A stretch of 44,615 nucleotides of DNA, taken from the NCBI GenBank assembly GCA_902569095.1, contig CACFSX010000006.1, positions 1 through 44,615 of the forward strand. The letters run 5' to 3'. The notes below the pieces were generated by a model, which did no database searches, was not told where the DNA came from, and was given only the letters and a program-made list of their open reading frames with translations. Below, piece after piece: positions 1-8,244 of the stretch. The stretch comes from an uncultured Alphaproteobacteria bacterium (GTDB lineage Bacteria > Pseudomonadota > Alphaproteobacteria > Methylaequorales > Methylaequoraceae). Positions within the stretch are counted from its first letter, which is position 1. Every line of letters starts with the position of its first letter. The translations under genes were made by a program, and so were the position numbers.

Positions 1-1426
1 TAATAACGTGAAATAAAAAATTTTGCTCAATAGTTCCATTTAATAGAAATGAAAAAGGACCGGAAGCATATGCAACTACATCTAAACCAGAATGAGATTC
101 TTTAAAAAGTGGTACAAGAGCTTCATGGTCAAATTCAATATCCTCATAATCAAAATCAGATAACTTTTTTCGAAAAGCATATTGTAAAAAATATTTTTTT
201 TCAAAAACACTTCCAGGTCCATTCAGGTAGTTTACAACTGAAAAAGGTTTCCCGTCTAAACCTAAATTAGGTTTACTTTGATGTTTAGATTCTTTGGGGT
301 TAATTCTATAACATATACCATTTATTTTTGATCCTCTTCCACAATACCCATTGATGCCAAGAGAATGAGCATGGTCAGCGGTGACGATTAACAACGTTTC
401 TTGTAGATTTACTTTTTGAATAATATTTTGAATAAGTTTGTTGAATTGTTGGGTTTGTCTGAGAACGTAATTTAGTTTTCCAGCATGATGTCCGTGATCA
501 ATTCTTCCGGCCTCTATTAATAGATAATAACCATTTTTGTTTTTATTTAGATATTCAATAGCTAAATTTGACAAATCTAAAAGAGAAGGTTTGTTTTCTT
601 CCTTTGCTAAATAGGGAAAATGCGAATCAGCAAAAAGACCGATTAATCTTTTTTTAGTATTAATTTTATAGTTTTGGAAGTCATTTTCATTATTAAGATA
701 AATTCCCCCGCTATTTTTAAATTCTTCAATCAGGTTTCTTGAATCGGTTCTTTTTCCTTTTTGACTAACACTTTCTAAAGGTAAGAAATGTCTTTTGCCA
801 CCACCTAATGCAAGATCAATATCAGAATTGATCAACTGCAAAGCTATATCATCTTGTGAACAATTTTTAGGAACTTTGGAGTCATCTTCCCAATTCCTGT
901 CAAACGAGTGGGCATATAATGCCGCGGGAGTTGCGTGCGTAATTCTAGTATTTGTAACAACTCCAACACTCTTATCTAATTTTTTAAATATATCACCAAT
1001 ACTTTCCACCTCAGTTCTTTTGGACATGCAATCGCCACGTATAGAACTGTCTGTTAATCCAATAATTCCAGATTTAGTTTTAATACCACTATGTATTGCT
1101 GTTGATGTTCCTGCAGAATCTGGGGTTTGTCCATTAGTAGTGTAAGTTTTTATTAAAGCCAAATGGTCTAATTCTTCGTGTGGTAAAACAAATTCATCTC
1201 CAAGTCCACCATTTATTTGTCCTTGATTCAATCTGTTAATATAGTTTGTAGTAATGCCATAACCATCACCAACGATAACAATCACATTTTTAGCTTTGTT
1301 CTTATTAATTTTTTTTTGAATTTGATTTTTAATAAATGATTGACCATCATTAAAACTTTGATAATTCTTTTGTGGGTTAGCTGATAATTGACTAAAAGTT
1401 ATTAAAAATAATAATAATAAAAACAT
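1..1426 (-). CDS. phoA: Alkaline phosphatase (PhoA family), C-terminus cut by window edge
   Basis: Periplasmic metal-dependent phosphomonoesterase that releases phosphate from organic esters. The reading frame is open from an ATG at 1426 to the window edge, about 475 codons, so only the last few residues are missing. A short hydrophobic signal peptide ends near SQLSA. Family landmarks in order are VIVGDGYG (metal-binding Asp), DSAGTST (nucleophile Ser), EAGRIDHGHHAG (Glu, Asp and His metal ligands), TADHAH, and a late HSGLDVVAYASGP. The RIDHGHH form resembles the animal and Vibrio branch of the family. It is divergent from sixA and close to the pst operon, which fits phosphate-starvation control, but I see no clear Pho box directly in front of it. 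TATATT ends 5 nt before the ATG. Confidence 0.93.
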   Translation of the reverse strand, partial: MFLLLLFLITFSQLSANPQKNYQSFNDGQSFIKNQIQKKINKNKAKNVIVIVGDGYGITTNYINRLNQGQINGGLGDEFVLPHEELDHLALIKTYTTNGQTPDSAGTSTAIHSGIKTKSGIIGLTDSSIRGDCMSKRTEVESIGDIFKKLDKSVGVVTNTRITHATPAALYAHSFDRNWEDDSKVPKNCSQDDIALQLINSDIDLALGGGKRHFLPLESVSQKGKRTDSRNLIEEFKNSGGIYLNNENDFQNYKINTKKRLIGLFADSHFPYLAKEENKPSLLDLSNLAIEYLNKNKNGYYLLIEAGRIDHGHHAGKLNYVLRQTQQFNKLIQNIIQKVNLQETLLIVTADHAHSLGINGYCGRGSKINGICYRINPKESKHQSKPNLGLDGKPFSVVNYLNGPGSVFEKKYFLQYAFRKKLSDFDYEDIEFDHEALVPLFKESHSGLDVVAYASGPFSFLLNGTIEQNFLFHVI

Positions 1427-1474
1427 ATTTAAATATAAACTTTAAATATTACAAATTTAAGAAAAATAATTTAA

Positions 1475-1532
1475 TGGTATTCCCAGTCCGACTCGAGCGG
1501 ACATGAAACAAAGTTCAACGGATTTTGAATTA
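1475..1532 (-). pseudogene. 3' remnant of a class-II tRNA (Leu-like), possible attachment-site scar
   Basis: Read on the minus strand, this stretch looks like the 3' half of a leucine-type tRNA. It starts at an anticodon-loop-like TTCAAAATCCG, continues with a short variable arm (TGAA/TTCA stem, 1517-1504), then a perfect 5-bp T stem (GTCCG/CGGAC, 1502-1486) with the 7-nt loop CTCGAGT, then TGGGAAT, A and CCA ending at 1475. No matching 5' acceptor strand (ATTCCCA) or D arm lies upstream, so it cannot be an intact gene. C instead of T at loop position 54 suggests decay. Such 3' tRNA halves are typical leftovers of tyrosine-recombinase integration; no integrase is visible here. Confidence 0.5.
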
Positions 1533-1577
1533 GTTGCGTTTAATTATAAGTAATTGATTAAAATACAGAAAGTTTCT

Positions 1578-1616
1578 CCATCACACTTTACCATCACACT
1601 TTACCATCACACTTTT
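1578..1616. repeat. Three tandem copies of a 13-bp unit
   Basis: The unit CCATCACACTTTA occurs three times in a row (1578-1590, 1591-1603, 1604-1616); only the last base of the third copy differs. On the minus strand it reads as AAAGTGTGATGG repeats, about 150-190 bp upstream of the alkaline phosphatase. The core AAAGTGT also occurs in the Pho box before pstS, so it might be a spaced array of PhoB-like half-sites, but the 13-bp period does not match the usual 11 bp. The rest of the 1427-1699 gap holds only the tRNA remnant and AT-rich sequence. Confidence 0.85.
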
Positions 1617-1699
1617 AAAATATATTTAGTAATTAAAATAAATCATGAATGACTTAATTTACCTTTTAAATTTTTATCTAAATTGTTAATTTACACTTT

Positions 1700-2215
1700 A
1701 TGCTAAATTTATCATTAATTAGGCATGCTAAGTCAGATTGGAGTAATTTCGATGGAGACGATATGTCAAGACCTATTTCGATGAAGGGTAAAAAAAAAAC
1801 CGAAAAAATACTGAAATTTTTAGAGAAAAAAGAAAAAAAAATAGTGTTTAAAGAAATTTTTTGTTCTCCGTCGAGAAGAACCAAAGAGACATTAAAACTA
1901 TTATTAGAAAAAATTTCCAATGATCCGAAGATCTATTATTTAGACGACTTATATCATTCATCAGGAATAAATATATTTGATACCGTCATGTTACACGCAA
2001 AACTAAACAGAGTTTTGGTAGTATCACATGAACCCTTAATTTCCAGTTCAATTGAGAATTTTTTTAGTGGAAGCAACAATAAATATTATCTAAATGCTAT
2101 TGAAGAATATACAACTTCTGCTTTTTTTAATGTAAGCTTCAAGTGTAAAGAATGGTTTGAGATTAATAAATCAGTATCAAAAATAAATTTTTATACAAAA
2201 CCTAAAGATTTGTGA
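1700..2215 (+). CDS. SixA-like histidine phosphatase
   Basis: 171-residue protein of the histidine phosphatase (phosphoglycerate-mutase-like) superfamily, SixA branch. The RHAK motif at residues 8-11 carries the phospho-accepting His, SPSRRTKET near residue 58 supplies the second phosphate-binding Arg, and VVSHEP near 113 holds the distal catalytic His. SixA removes phosphate from phosphohistidine, classically on HPt domains and the nitrogen PTS; the substrate here is unknown. It is cytoplasmic, with no signal peptide. It lies between the alkaline phosphatase and pstS, so a link to phosphate signalling is possible but is only inference. The ATG at 1700 has no Shine-Dalgarno; TAATTT ends 7 nt upstream. 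Confidence 0.85.
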   Translation: MLNLSLIRHAKSDWSNFDGDDMSRPISMKGKKKTEKILKFLEKKEKKIVFKEIFCSPSRRTKETLKLLLEKISNDPKIYYLDDLYHSSGINIFDTVMLHAKLNRVLVVSHEPLISSSIENFFSGSNNKYYLNAIEEYTTSAFFNVSFKCKEWFEINKSVSKINFYTKPKDL

Positions 2216-2247
2216 ACCTTAAATGAGTAAAAAGTAATAAAAGTACA

Positions 2248-2276
2248 TTGTCATAAAAGTGTAACATAAATGTCAT
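2248..2276 (+). promoter_or_regulatory. Pho box upstream of pstS (three half-sites)
   Basis: Three PhoB-type half-sites lie in direct repeat at an exact 11-bp period: TTGTCAT (2248), GTGTAAC (2259) and ATGTCAT (2270), separated by 4-nt AT spacers. This matches the known PhoB binding pattern of CTGTCAT-like repeats every 11 bp. The pstS start codon is about 60 bp downstream. The gap ends with a good Shine-Dalgarno (GAGAGG) before the ATG at 2338. The phoB gene is the last in the operon, so this predicts autoregulation. Confidence 0.85.
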
Positions 2277-2337
2277 ATTTCTATGCACTTAATTTCTTAT
2301 TGTTTGCTTTTAACCTTTAACTATAAAGAGAGGAAAT

Positions 2338-3390
2338 ATGAAAAAATCTTCACTTGCTATTGTTGCTTTGGCATTTGCTTTTAGCACTGAATCAATAGCA
2401 CGCGACCAAATCAAAATTGTTGGTTCTTCCACAGTTTATCCTTTTGCTACAGTAGTGGCAGAAAGATTCGGGAAAACAAGCGGTTTTAAAACCCCTGTAA
2501 TTGAATCTACAGGTTCAGGTGGAGGTCTTAAGCTTTTCTGCAAAGGCCTAGGAACCGAACATCCAGACATTACTAATGCTTCTAGAAGAATAAAATCCAA
2601 GGAAGTTAAAAAATGCTCAAAAAATGGCGTAACTGATATCACTGAGATAAAAGTCGGCTTTGATGGTATTGCCATGGCTAACGCTAAATCTGGTCCTATG
2701 CTGGAATTATCATTAAAAGATATTTATCTTGCTCTGGCTAAAGACGTTCCTGCGGATCCCGAAGGAAATACTGTAAAACCTAACCCTTACAAAATGTGGA
2801 ACGAAGTAAACCCAGCATTGCCAGCTGCGCCTATTGTTGTAATTGGGCCACCTCCGACTTCTGGGACACGTGATGCTTTCAATGAATTAGCTATTGAAAG
2901 AGGTTGCAAAAAATTTCCTGGAAGAAAAGCACTGAAGAAAAAAGACAAAAAACTTTATAAAAGTCAATGCCGAAGTGTCAGAGAAGACGGTCCCTATGTT
3001 GAAGCTGGAGAAAACGACAACTTAATTATCGAAAAGTTGGTTGCTGACCCTGGCGCATTGGGAGTCTTTGGTTATTCTTTTCTTGATCAAAATCGAGACA
3101 AAGTCAAAGCGGCAAAAGTTGATGGTGTTTTTCCAGAGTTTGAGGCTATCTCATCTGGTAAATATCCAGTCTCAAGATCATTGTTTTTCTACATAAAAAA
3201 TGCTCATGCATCAGTTATACCTGGTATAAAAGAGTATGTAAGAGAATTTACCTCTGCAAAAGCGATTGGTTCTGACGGTTATTTAGTATCAAAAGGGCTT
3301 ATTCCACTTGGTGAAAGCGAGAGAGCTCAATTTGAGAAAGATGGCAAAAACTTAGCCAAATTTGATGGTAAGGTCTTGAACAAGAAGTAA
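2338..3390 (+). CDS. pstS: Phosphate ABC transporter substrate-binding protein PstS
   Basis: 350-residue periplasmic binding protein that captures inorganic phosphate for the Pst transporter. A signal peptide covers roughly residues 1-21 (cleavage near SIARD). Binding-site segments are visible: VGSSTVYPF after the signal peptide, ESTGSGGG near 60, and PPPTSGTRDAF near 180, the last two supplying phosphate-contacting Ser, Gly and Thr. It is the first gene after the Pho box, has a strong GAGAGG ribosome binding site, and is followed 20 bp later by pstC. In many alphaproteobacteria phoR occupies this place and pstS sits elsewhere; here pstS is part of the operon. Confidence 0.97.
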   Translation: MKKSSLAIVALAFAFSTESIARDQIKIVGSSTVYPFATVVAERFGKTSGFKTPVIESTGSGGGLKLFCKGLGTEHPDITNASRRIKSKEVKKCSKNGVTDITEIKVGFDGIAMANAKSGPMLELSLKDIYLALAKDVPADPEGNTVKPNPYKMWNEVNPALPAAPIVVIGPPPTSGTRDAFNELAIERGCKKFPGRKALKKKDKKLYKSQCRSVREDGPYVEAGENDNLIIEKLVADPGALGVFGYSFLDQNRDKVKAAKVDGVFPEFEAISSGKYPVSRSLFFYIKNAHASVIPGIKEYVREFTSAKAIGSDGYLVSKGLIPLGESERAQFEKDGKNLAKFDGKVLNKK

Positions 3391-3410
3391 AAACTCTATA
3401 ACGTTGCCTT

Positions 3411-4796
3411 ATGGGTTTTTGGTCCTTTTTCTTTATTTTAGTAGTGTTGGGGCTGTCAGTGCACTGGCTCGCAACTAATAAAGCCTTAAAACTTAATGCT
3501 AAATTAGAAAAAGGATCAAAACTTCCCTCTCTGCCGTCTTATTACGGAACATATTCACTCCTATTAATTATTTTCCCAACATCATCATTATTTCTACTCT
3601 GGTTAGTTGGCAAGCCCTTTATTCTCGAATACATTTTATTACAAAACATCCCGGAGCAATTATCAGCAAATTTTGATGGAGATCCCTCAATGCTAATTGA
3701 TAGCATAAAAGCAGTTGATCTCGAGCGAGTTTTTCCAGGAACAAATCCTTTGATCGTGGAAAGCGCAACATATTTTAAAAACCTAAATAATTACTCAAAT
3801 TCCTTTGCATACTTTTCTATTTTAATTGTTGCTTTTCTCTCTAGCTATATTTCGTTAAAAAAGATTTCAACCACATTTAAAGCAAGGCAGGCAGTAGAAA
3901 AATCAAATATAAATCTATTAATATTCTCTTCGACAATCGCAATAATTACAACTATAGGAATTGTTTTTTCTCTGATTTTTGAAGCTTTAAGATTTTTTGA
4001 TGAAATACCTTTTTTCGATTTCTTATTTGGTCTAGCTTGGAGCCCTCAAACAGCAATTAGAGAAGGACAAGTTGCAAGTCAAGGTGCTTTTGGAGCAATC
4101 CCGATTTTTTCAGGAACTCTTTTGATTACCCTGATAGCAATGTCTGTGGCAATTCCAGTTGGTTTGCTTTCTGCTGTGTATTTATCAGAATATGCGACTC
4201 CCAAAGTTCGACAAACTTTTAAACCAATCTTAGAAATACTAGCAGGCGTACCTACTGTAGTGTATGGATTTTTTGCAGCTATTACCGTTGGTCCTTTTTT
4301 TAAAGATTTAGCAAACTATAGTGGATTTAATATTGCCTCTGAAAGTGCAATAGCCGCTGGTGGTGTTATGGGAATAATGATTATTCCTTTTATTTCATCT
4401 TTATCAGATGATGTTATCAGTGCCGTACCACAGTCCTTACGTGATGGATCATATGCTATGGGAGCAACAAAATCAGAAACAGTAAAAAAAATAATACTTC
4501 CATCTGCTTTACCAGGTATAATTGGAGCAATTCTTCTCGCAGTTTCTCGCGCAATAGGTGAAACTATGATAGTTGTTATGGCTGCAGGAATTGCAGCAAA
4601 CTTAACAGCTAATCCTTTTGAATCTGTAACAACTGTCACTGTCCAAATAGTTACACTCTTAATTGGCGACCAAGAGTTTGATAGTGCAAAAACACTTGCT
4701 GCTTTTGCCTTGGGAATCACACTTTTTGTTGCAACCCTTTTTTTAAATTTATTGGCACTCAGAATTGTAAGTAAATACAGGGAAAGATATGAATAA
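3411..4796 (+). CDS. pstC: Phosphate ABC transporter permease PstC
   Basis: 461-residue inner-membrane permease subunit. The C-terminal half (about 240-455) is the binding-protein-dependent permease domain, with the loop near EILAGVPTVVYG and the ABC-docking EAA-type segment SLRDGSYAMGATKSETVKKI. The N-terminal ~240 residues add extra membrane segments and a soluble stretch, making it longer than the ~320-residue E. coli protein but similar to the long alphaproteobacterial form. It overlaps pstA by 8 bp, indicating translational coupling. No clear Shine-Dalgarno precedes the ATG. Confidence 0.95.
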   Translation: MGFWSFFFILVVLGLSVHWLATNKALKLNAKLEKGSKLPSLPSYYGTYSLLLIIFPTSSLFLLWLVGKPFILEYILLQNIPEQLSANFDGDPSMLIDSIKAVDLERVFPGTNPLIVESATYFKNLNNYSNSFAYFSILIVAFLSSYISLKKISTTFKARQAVEKSNINLLIFSSTIAIITTIGIVFSLIFEALRFFDEIPFFDFLFGLAWSPQTAIREGQVASQGAFGAIPIFSGTLLITLIAMSVAIPVGLLSAVYLSEYATPKVRQTFKPILEILAGVPTVVYGFFAAITVGPFFKDLANYSGFNIASESAIAAGGVMGIMIIPFISSLSDDVISAVPQSLRDGSYAMGATKSETVKKIILPSALPGIIGAILLAVSRAIGETMIVVMAAGIAANLTANPFESVTTVTVQIVTLLIGDQEFDSAKTLAAFALGITLFVATLFLNLLALRIVSKYRERYE

Positions 4797-6063
4797 CCTC
4801 AAAAAAATAGAATATTCTCTGAAAAAAAGAAAAAGACAAGAATCACGTTTCAAGATTTATGGTTTGCTAGGTATAGCAACTGCAGTCAGTTTTTTGTGTA
4901 TTATTCTTAGTTCAATTTTTATGGAGGGAAAAAAAGCTTTTTTAAGTACTTATATAAAATTAGAAGTATATTTTGATCCCGATATAATCTACACAAGCAA
5001 TGACCAAAAAGAAGAAGATATAAAATTTGCAAATTTTCAAAAAATAATCAAAAACTCTTTAAATAGTTTTTTTCCAGAAATTTCTGACAAAGGCGAATTA
5101 CGTAAATTAAGTAACTTTATCTCTAGTTCAGAGGAAGAAAACCTTATGAAGCTTGTTTTAAAAAACAAACAACTAGTAGGTCAGAAAATCACTTTATGGT
5201 TATTAGCTTCATCAAAGATTGATGTGATAAATAAAAATCCGGACATGGAGTTGATAGCAGAAGAAGATAGATTGATTTCTGACCTCGAATTGAATTGGCT
5301 GAATGAAATAAGATCAGCAAATAATATCAAAAGTAATTTTAACAAAAACTTTTTTGTAAAGGCAGATTCAACAGAACCAGAACAAGCGGGAATCTGGGGT
5401 TCGCTTGTAGGCTCATTCTTTACATTATTTGTAACATTAATTCTATCATTCCCAATTGCCGTTGCTGCAGGAGTCTTTCTTGAAGAGCTTGCCCCAAAAA
5501 ATAAATTTACAGATTTTATTGAGGTTAATATCAATAACTTAGCAGCCGTACCCTCTATAATATTTGGGTTATTAGGTTTAGCAATTTTTCTCAATGTCAT
5601 GCATTTACCAAGATCTGCCCCCATTGTTGGCGGAATGGTTTTAGCTCTTATGACCCTTCCAACGATTATTATTGCCACTAGAGCTTCATTAAAGGCTGTA
5701 CCACCGTCAATTAGAGAAGCTGCAATTGGTTTAGGTGCAACGAAGTTTCAGACAGTTACTCATCATGTACTTCCACTTTCTTTGCCGGGTATTCTGACAG
5801 GAACCATCATTGGAATGTCTCAAGCACTTGGAGAGTCAGCGCCATTATTAATGATAGGAATGGTTGCGTTTATTGTTGATGTTCCAGGGTCATTTTTAGA
5901 TTCCTCTACTGTTCTTCCAGTTCAAATTTATCTTTGGAAAAGCACTGCTGCCAGAGGTTTTGTTGAGCTTACTGCGGCAGGGGTAATGGTTTTACTTTCT
6001 TTTCTTATTTTGATGAACGGCATAGCAGTATTTATTAGACAAAAGTTTGAAAAAAAATGGTAA
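4789..6063 (+). CDS. pstA: Phosphate ABC transporter permease PstA
   Basis: 424-residue partner permease of PstC. One membrane helix near residues 24-46 is followed by a ~140-residue soluble, probably periplasmic, region (about 50-190), then a permease domain with NNLAAVPSIIFG and the EAA-type segment SIREAAIGLGATKFQTV. The long N-terminal region is typical of the alphaproteobacterial PstA type and absent from E. coli PstA. The start overlaps pstC by 8 bp and pstB follows 18 bp downstream. Together PstC and PstA form the membrane channel. Confidence 0.95.
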   Translation: MNNLKKIEYSLKKRKRQESRFKIYGLLGIATAVSFLCIILSSIFMEGKKAFLSTYIKLEVYFDPDIIYTSNDQKEEDIKFANFQKIIKNSLNSFFPEISDKGELRKLSNFISSSEEENLMKLVLKNKQLVGQKITLWLLASSKIDVINKNPDMELIAEEDRLISDLELNWLNEIRSANNIKSNFNKNFFVKADSTEPEQAGIWGSLVGSFFTLFVTLILSFPIAVAAGVFLEELAPKNKFTDFIEVNINNLAAVPSIIFGLLGLAIFLNVMHLPRSAPIVGGMVLALMTLPTIIIATRASLKAVPPSIREAAIGLGATKFQTVTHHVLPLSLPGILTGTIIGMSQALGESAPLLMIGMVAFIVDVPGSFLDSSTVLPVQIYLWKSTAARGFVELTAAGVMVLLSFLILMNGIAVFIRQKFEKKW

Positions 6064-6081
6064 AATATTGAGAGAAGTTTT

Positions 6082-6846
6082 ATGACAGAAAAAATTAAAA
6101 TAAAAAGTAAAAATGTTAATGTTTACTATGGCCAGAAGAAGGCACTTGATAAAATCAACCTTGAAATTCCTACAAATAAGGTCACAGCCTTAATAGGTCC
6201 AAGTGGTTGTGGAAAATCTACTTTTCTTAGATGTATAAATCGTATGAACGATACGATAGATATTTGTAGGATAGAAGGAAAAATTATTGTTGATGAAGAA
6301 GATATATATTCCACAGAAGTCGACCCGGTTTTACTGAGGGCAAAGATAGGAATGGTATTCCAAAAACCTAATCCATTCCCTAAGTCAATTTTTGACAATG
6401 TTGCCTACGGACCAAAAATTCATGGTATTGTTAATAGCAATGATGAATTAGAGGAGCTTGTTATATATAGCTTGAAAAAAGCTGGTTTGTTTGGAGAGGT
6501 AAAAGATAGGCTAAATGACACAGGAACCTCTTTATCGGGGGGACAGCAGCAACGACTATGCATAGCCAGAGCCATTGCAATTAGTCCACAAATAATCCTA
6601 ATGGACGAACCGTGTTCTGCCCTAGATCCAATAGCAACTGCTATAATTGAAGAACTTATTGATGAGTTAGCTAAAAACTTTACTATTGTAATCGTAACCC
6701 ACTCAATGCAGCAAGCTGCAAGAGTCTCACAGCAAACTGCTTTTTTTCATATGGGTAGTTTGATCGAGGTAGGGCGCACAGATCAAATTTTTTCAACACC
6801 AAGCCAAAAAAAGACTCAGGATTATATAACAGGAAAAATAGGTTAA
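6082..6846 (+). CDS. pstB: Phosphate ABC transporter ATP-binding protein PstB
   Basis: 254-residue ATPase that powers phosphate import. The Walker A motif GPSGCGKST is at about residues 39-47, the Q-loop lies in [10 protein letters not shown], the signature is LSGGQQQR near 152, the Walker B motif is IILMDEP near 171, and the switch His is in VTHSM near 202. Length matches the family. It is preceded by GAGAGAAG at good distance and followed by phoU 3 bp later. It contacts the EAA loops of PstA and PstC on the cytoplasmic face. Confidence 0.98.
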   Translation: MTEKIKIKSKNVNVYYGQKKALDKINLEIPTNKVTALIGPSGCGKSTFLRCINRMNDTIDICRIEGKIIVDEEDIYSTEVDPVLLRAKIGMVFQKPNPFPKSIFDNVAYGPKIHGIVNSNDELEELVIYSLKKAGLFGEVKDRLNDTGTSLSGGQQQRLCIARAIAISPQIILMDEPCSALDPIATAIIEELIDELAKNFTIVIVTHSMQQAARVSQQTAFFHMGSLIEVGRTDQIFSTPSQKKTQDYITGKIG

Positions 6847-6849
6847 AAA

Positions 6850-7503
6850 ATGAAAGAACATATTGTAACAACATATGATGAAGATTTAAATTCTCTAAAA
6901 AGCAACTTAACAAAAATGGGTTTGAATGTTGAAAAACAAATCTTCCAAGCAGTTGACTTGATAAAAATAATCAATATTTCAAAAGCTAAAGAAGTTATAG
7001 AAAATGATAAAGGCATTGATGCTTTAGAAAAAAAAATAAGAGGATTTGCGACCATTACGTTGTCAAAAAGACAACCTCTTGCAGATGATCTTAGGCAGAT
7101 TATTATTTCTCTGAAAATATCAAGTATACTAGAACGCATCGGTGATCATGCATCCAACGTGGCTGGAAGGATATTATCTGTAAAAAAAGCTCCTGATAGC
7201 TACAGCACTGATTCAGTTCACCAACTGGGCCTTTTAGTTTTAAAAAATTTTTCCACAGCCCTAAGTTCTTATGATCAAGAGTCAAAAGAAATTGCACAAT
7301 CTGTTCCCACTGAGGATATTACAATTAACTCTGTATATGAAACTTGTTTTAGAGAACATTTACATTTAATGATGGAAGATAGAGATATAATTGGGTTTTG
7401 TACACAAATGTTATTTATTGCTAAAGAATTAGAGAGAATTGGAGATCTTTCAAAAGTAATATCAAAAGAAGTTATTTATAATCTTCAAGGTACTCTGAAA
7501 TAA
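6850..7503 (+). CDS. phoU: Phosphate signalling protein PhoU
   Basis: 217-residue protein made of two repeated three-helix PhoU domains. Each repeat carries the conserved ERIGD-type metal-binding motif: LERIGDHASN near residue 95 and LERIGDLSKV near 197. PhoU links the transporter to the PhoR-PhoB pair, keeping the regulon off when phosphate is plentiful. It lies between pstB (3 bp) and phoB; its stop codon directly abuts the phoB ATG, so expression of the two is likely coupled. Confidence 0.96.
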   Translation: MKEHIVTTYDEDLNSLKSNLTKMGLNVEKQIFQAVDLIKIINISKAKEVIENDKGIDALEKKIRGFATITLSKRQPLADDLRQIIISLKISSILERIGDHASNVAGRILSVKKAPDSYSTDSVHQLGLLVLKNFSTALSSYDQESKEIAQSVPTEDITINSVYETCFREHLHLMMEDRDIIGFCTQMLFIAKELERIGDLSKVISKEVIYNLQGTLK

Positions 7504-8193
7504 ATGGTAACACAAAGAACAATTCTTGTGGTGGAGGATGATAAATCATTACTACCGATGATTACCTACAATATTGAAAAAAACGGATTTAAGGTAAAAT
7601 CAGCCACTAACGGTGAAGATGCACTATTGTTAATTAAAGAAGAAATTCCATCATTGGCTATATTTGATTGGATGATTCCTGAACCAAATGGATTAGAGCT
7701 TTGTAAAATTCTGCGAAGAAAACAAGAAACCAGTAATTTACCGATTATAATGTTGACTGCCAGAGAGGAAGAGCAAGACAGAATAAGGGGTTTGGAATAT
7801 GGGGCGGATGATTACATATCAAAACCTTTTAGTCCCGCAGAACTTATTGCAAGAATAAAAGCCCTTATTAGAAGATCAACCTCTTCTCAAAACAACATAT
7901 TAGAGTTTGAAGACATTAAAATTTTCGATAATGAACATAAAGTATTCAGAGGAAAGACGAGAGTTCATCTTGGGCCCACAGAATATAATCTTTTAAAGCA
8001 CCTTATGGAAAACCCTTGCAGAGTATTTTCAAGAGAACAACTTCTAGATTCTGTTTGGGGACACGGAATTTATGTTGAACGAAGAACTGTTGACACTCAC
8101 ATAAGGAGGCTTAGAAAATCATTAAATATCGAAGGGAAAAAAAACTTTATAAGGACGATCAGATCCTCTGGCTACTCTATTGATAAAGATTAG
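7504..8193 (+). CDS. phoB: Phosphate regulon response regulator PhoB
   Basis: 229-residue OmpR-type response regulator. The receiver is fully canonical: acidic cluster E11-D12-D13, phospho-acceptor D55 in FDWMIPEPNG, T85 and K107 in SKPFS. The C-terminal winged-helix domain covers about 130-229, with VERRTVDTHIRRLRKSL as recognition helix region. It should bind the Pho box at 2248-2276 and so control its own operon. The ATG follows the phoU stop with no gap. No histidine kinase gene is adjacent, so its partner PhoR must be encoded elsewhere or be replaced by another kinase. Confidence 0.97.
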   Translation: MVTQRTILVVEDDKSLLPMITYNIEKNGFKVKSATNGEDALLLIKEEIPSLAIFDWMIPEPNGLELCKILRRKQETSNLPIIMLTAREEEQDRIRGLEYGADDYISKPFSPAELIARIKALIRRSTSSQNNILEFEDIKIFDNEHKVFRGKTRVHLGPTEYNLLKHLMENPCRVFSREQLLDSVWGHGIYVERRTVDTHIRRLRKSLNIEGKKNFIRTIRSSGYSIDKD

Positions 8194-8244
8194 ACTTGTG
8201 ATAATATTTAAAAATGAGGAGAAGAAAGATTAAGGGAATCTTTA

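Noticed and set aside
1475-1600. Complete tRNA-Leu gene
   Set aside because: No 5' acceptor strand pairing with TGGGAAT and no D arm upstream; only the 3' half fits.
1578-1616. CRISPR-like array
   Set aside because: The repeats are directly abutting 13-mers with no spacers.
5181-5678. Minus-strand 165-residue reading frame within pstA
   Set aside because: Antisense shadow of a clear pstA; Lys, Ile and Ser-rich with no domain. The same holds for the other long antisense frames in pstC, dnaK, hslU and rho.
1-8193. Whole pho block as a genomic island
   Set aside because: Apart from the tRNA remnant there is no integrase, no second repeat and no obvious composition change; the pst genes are typical core genes.
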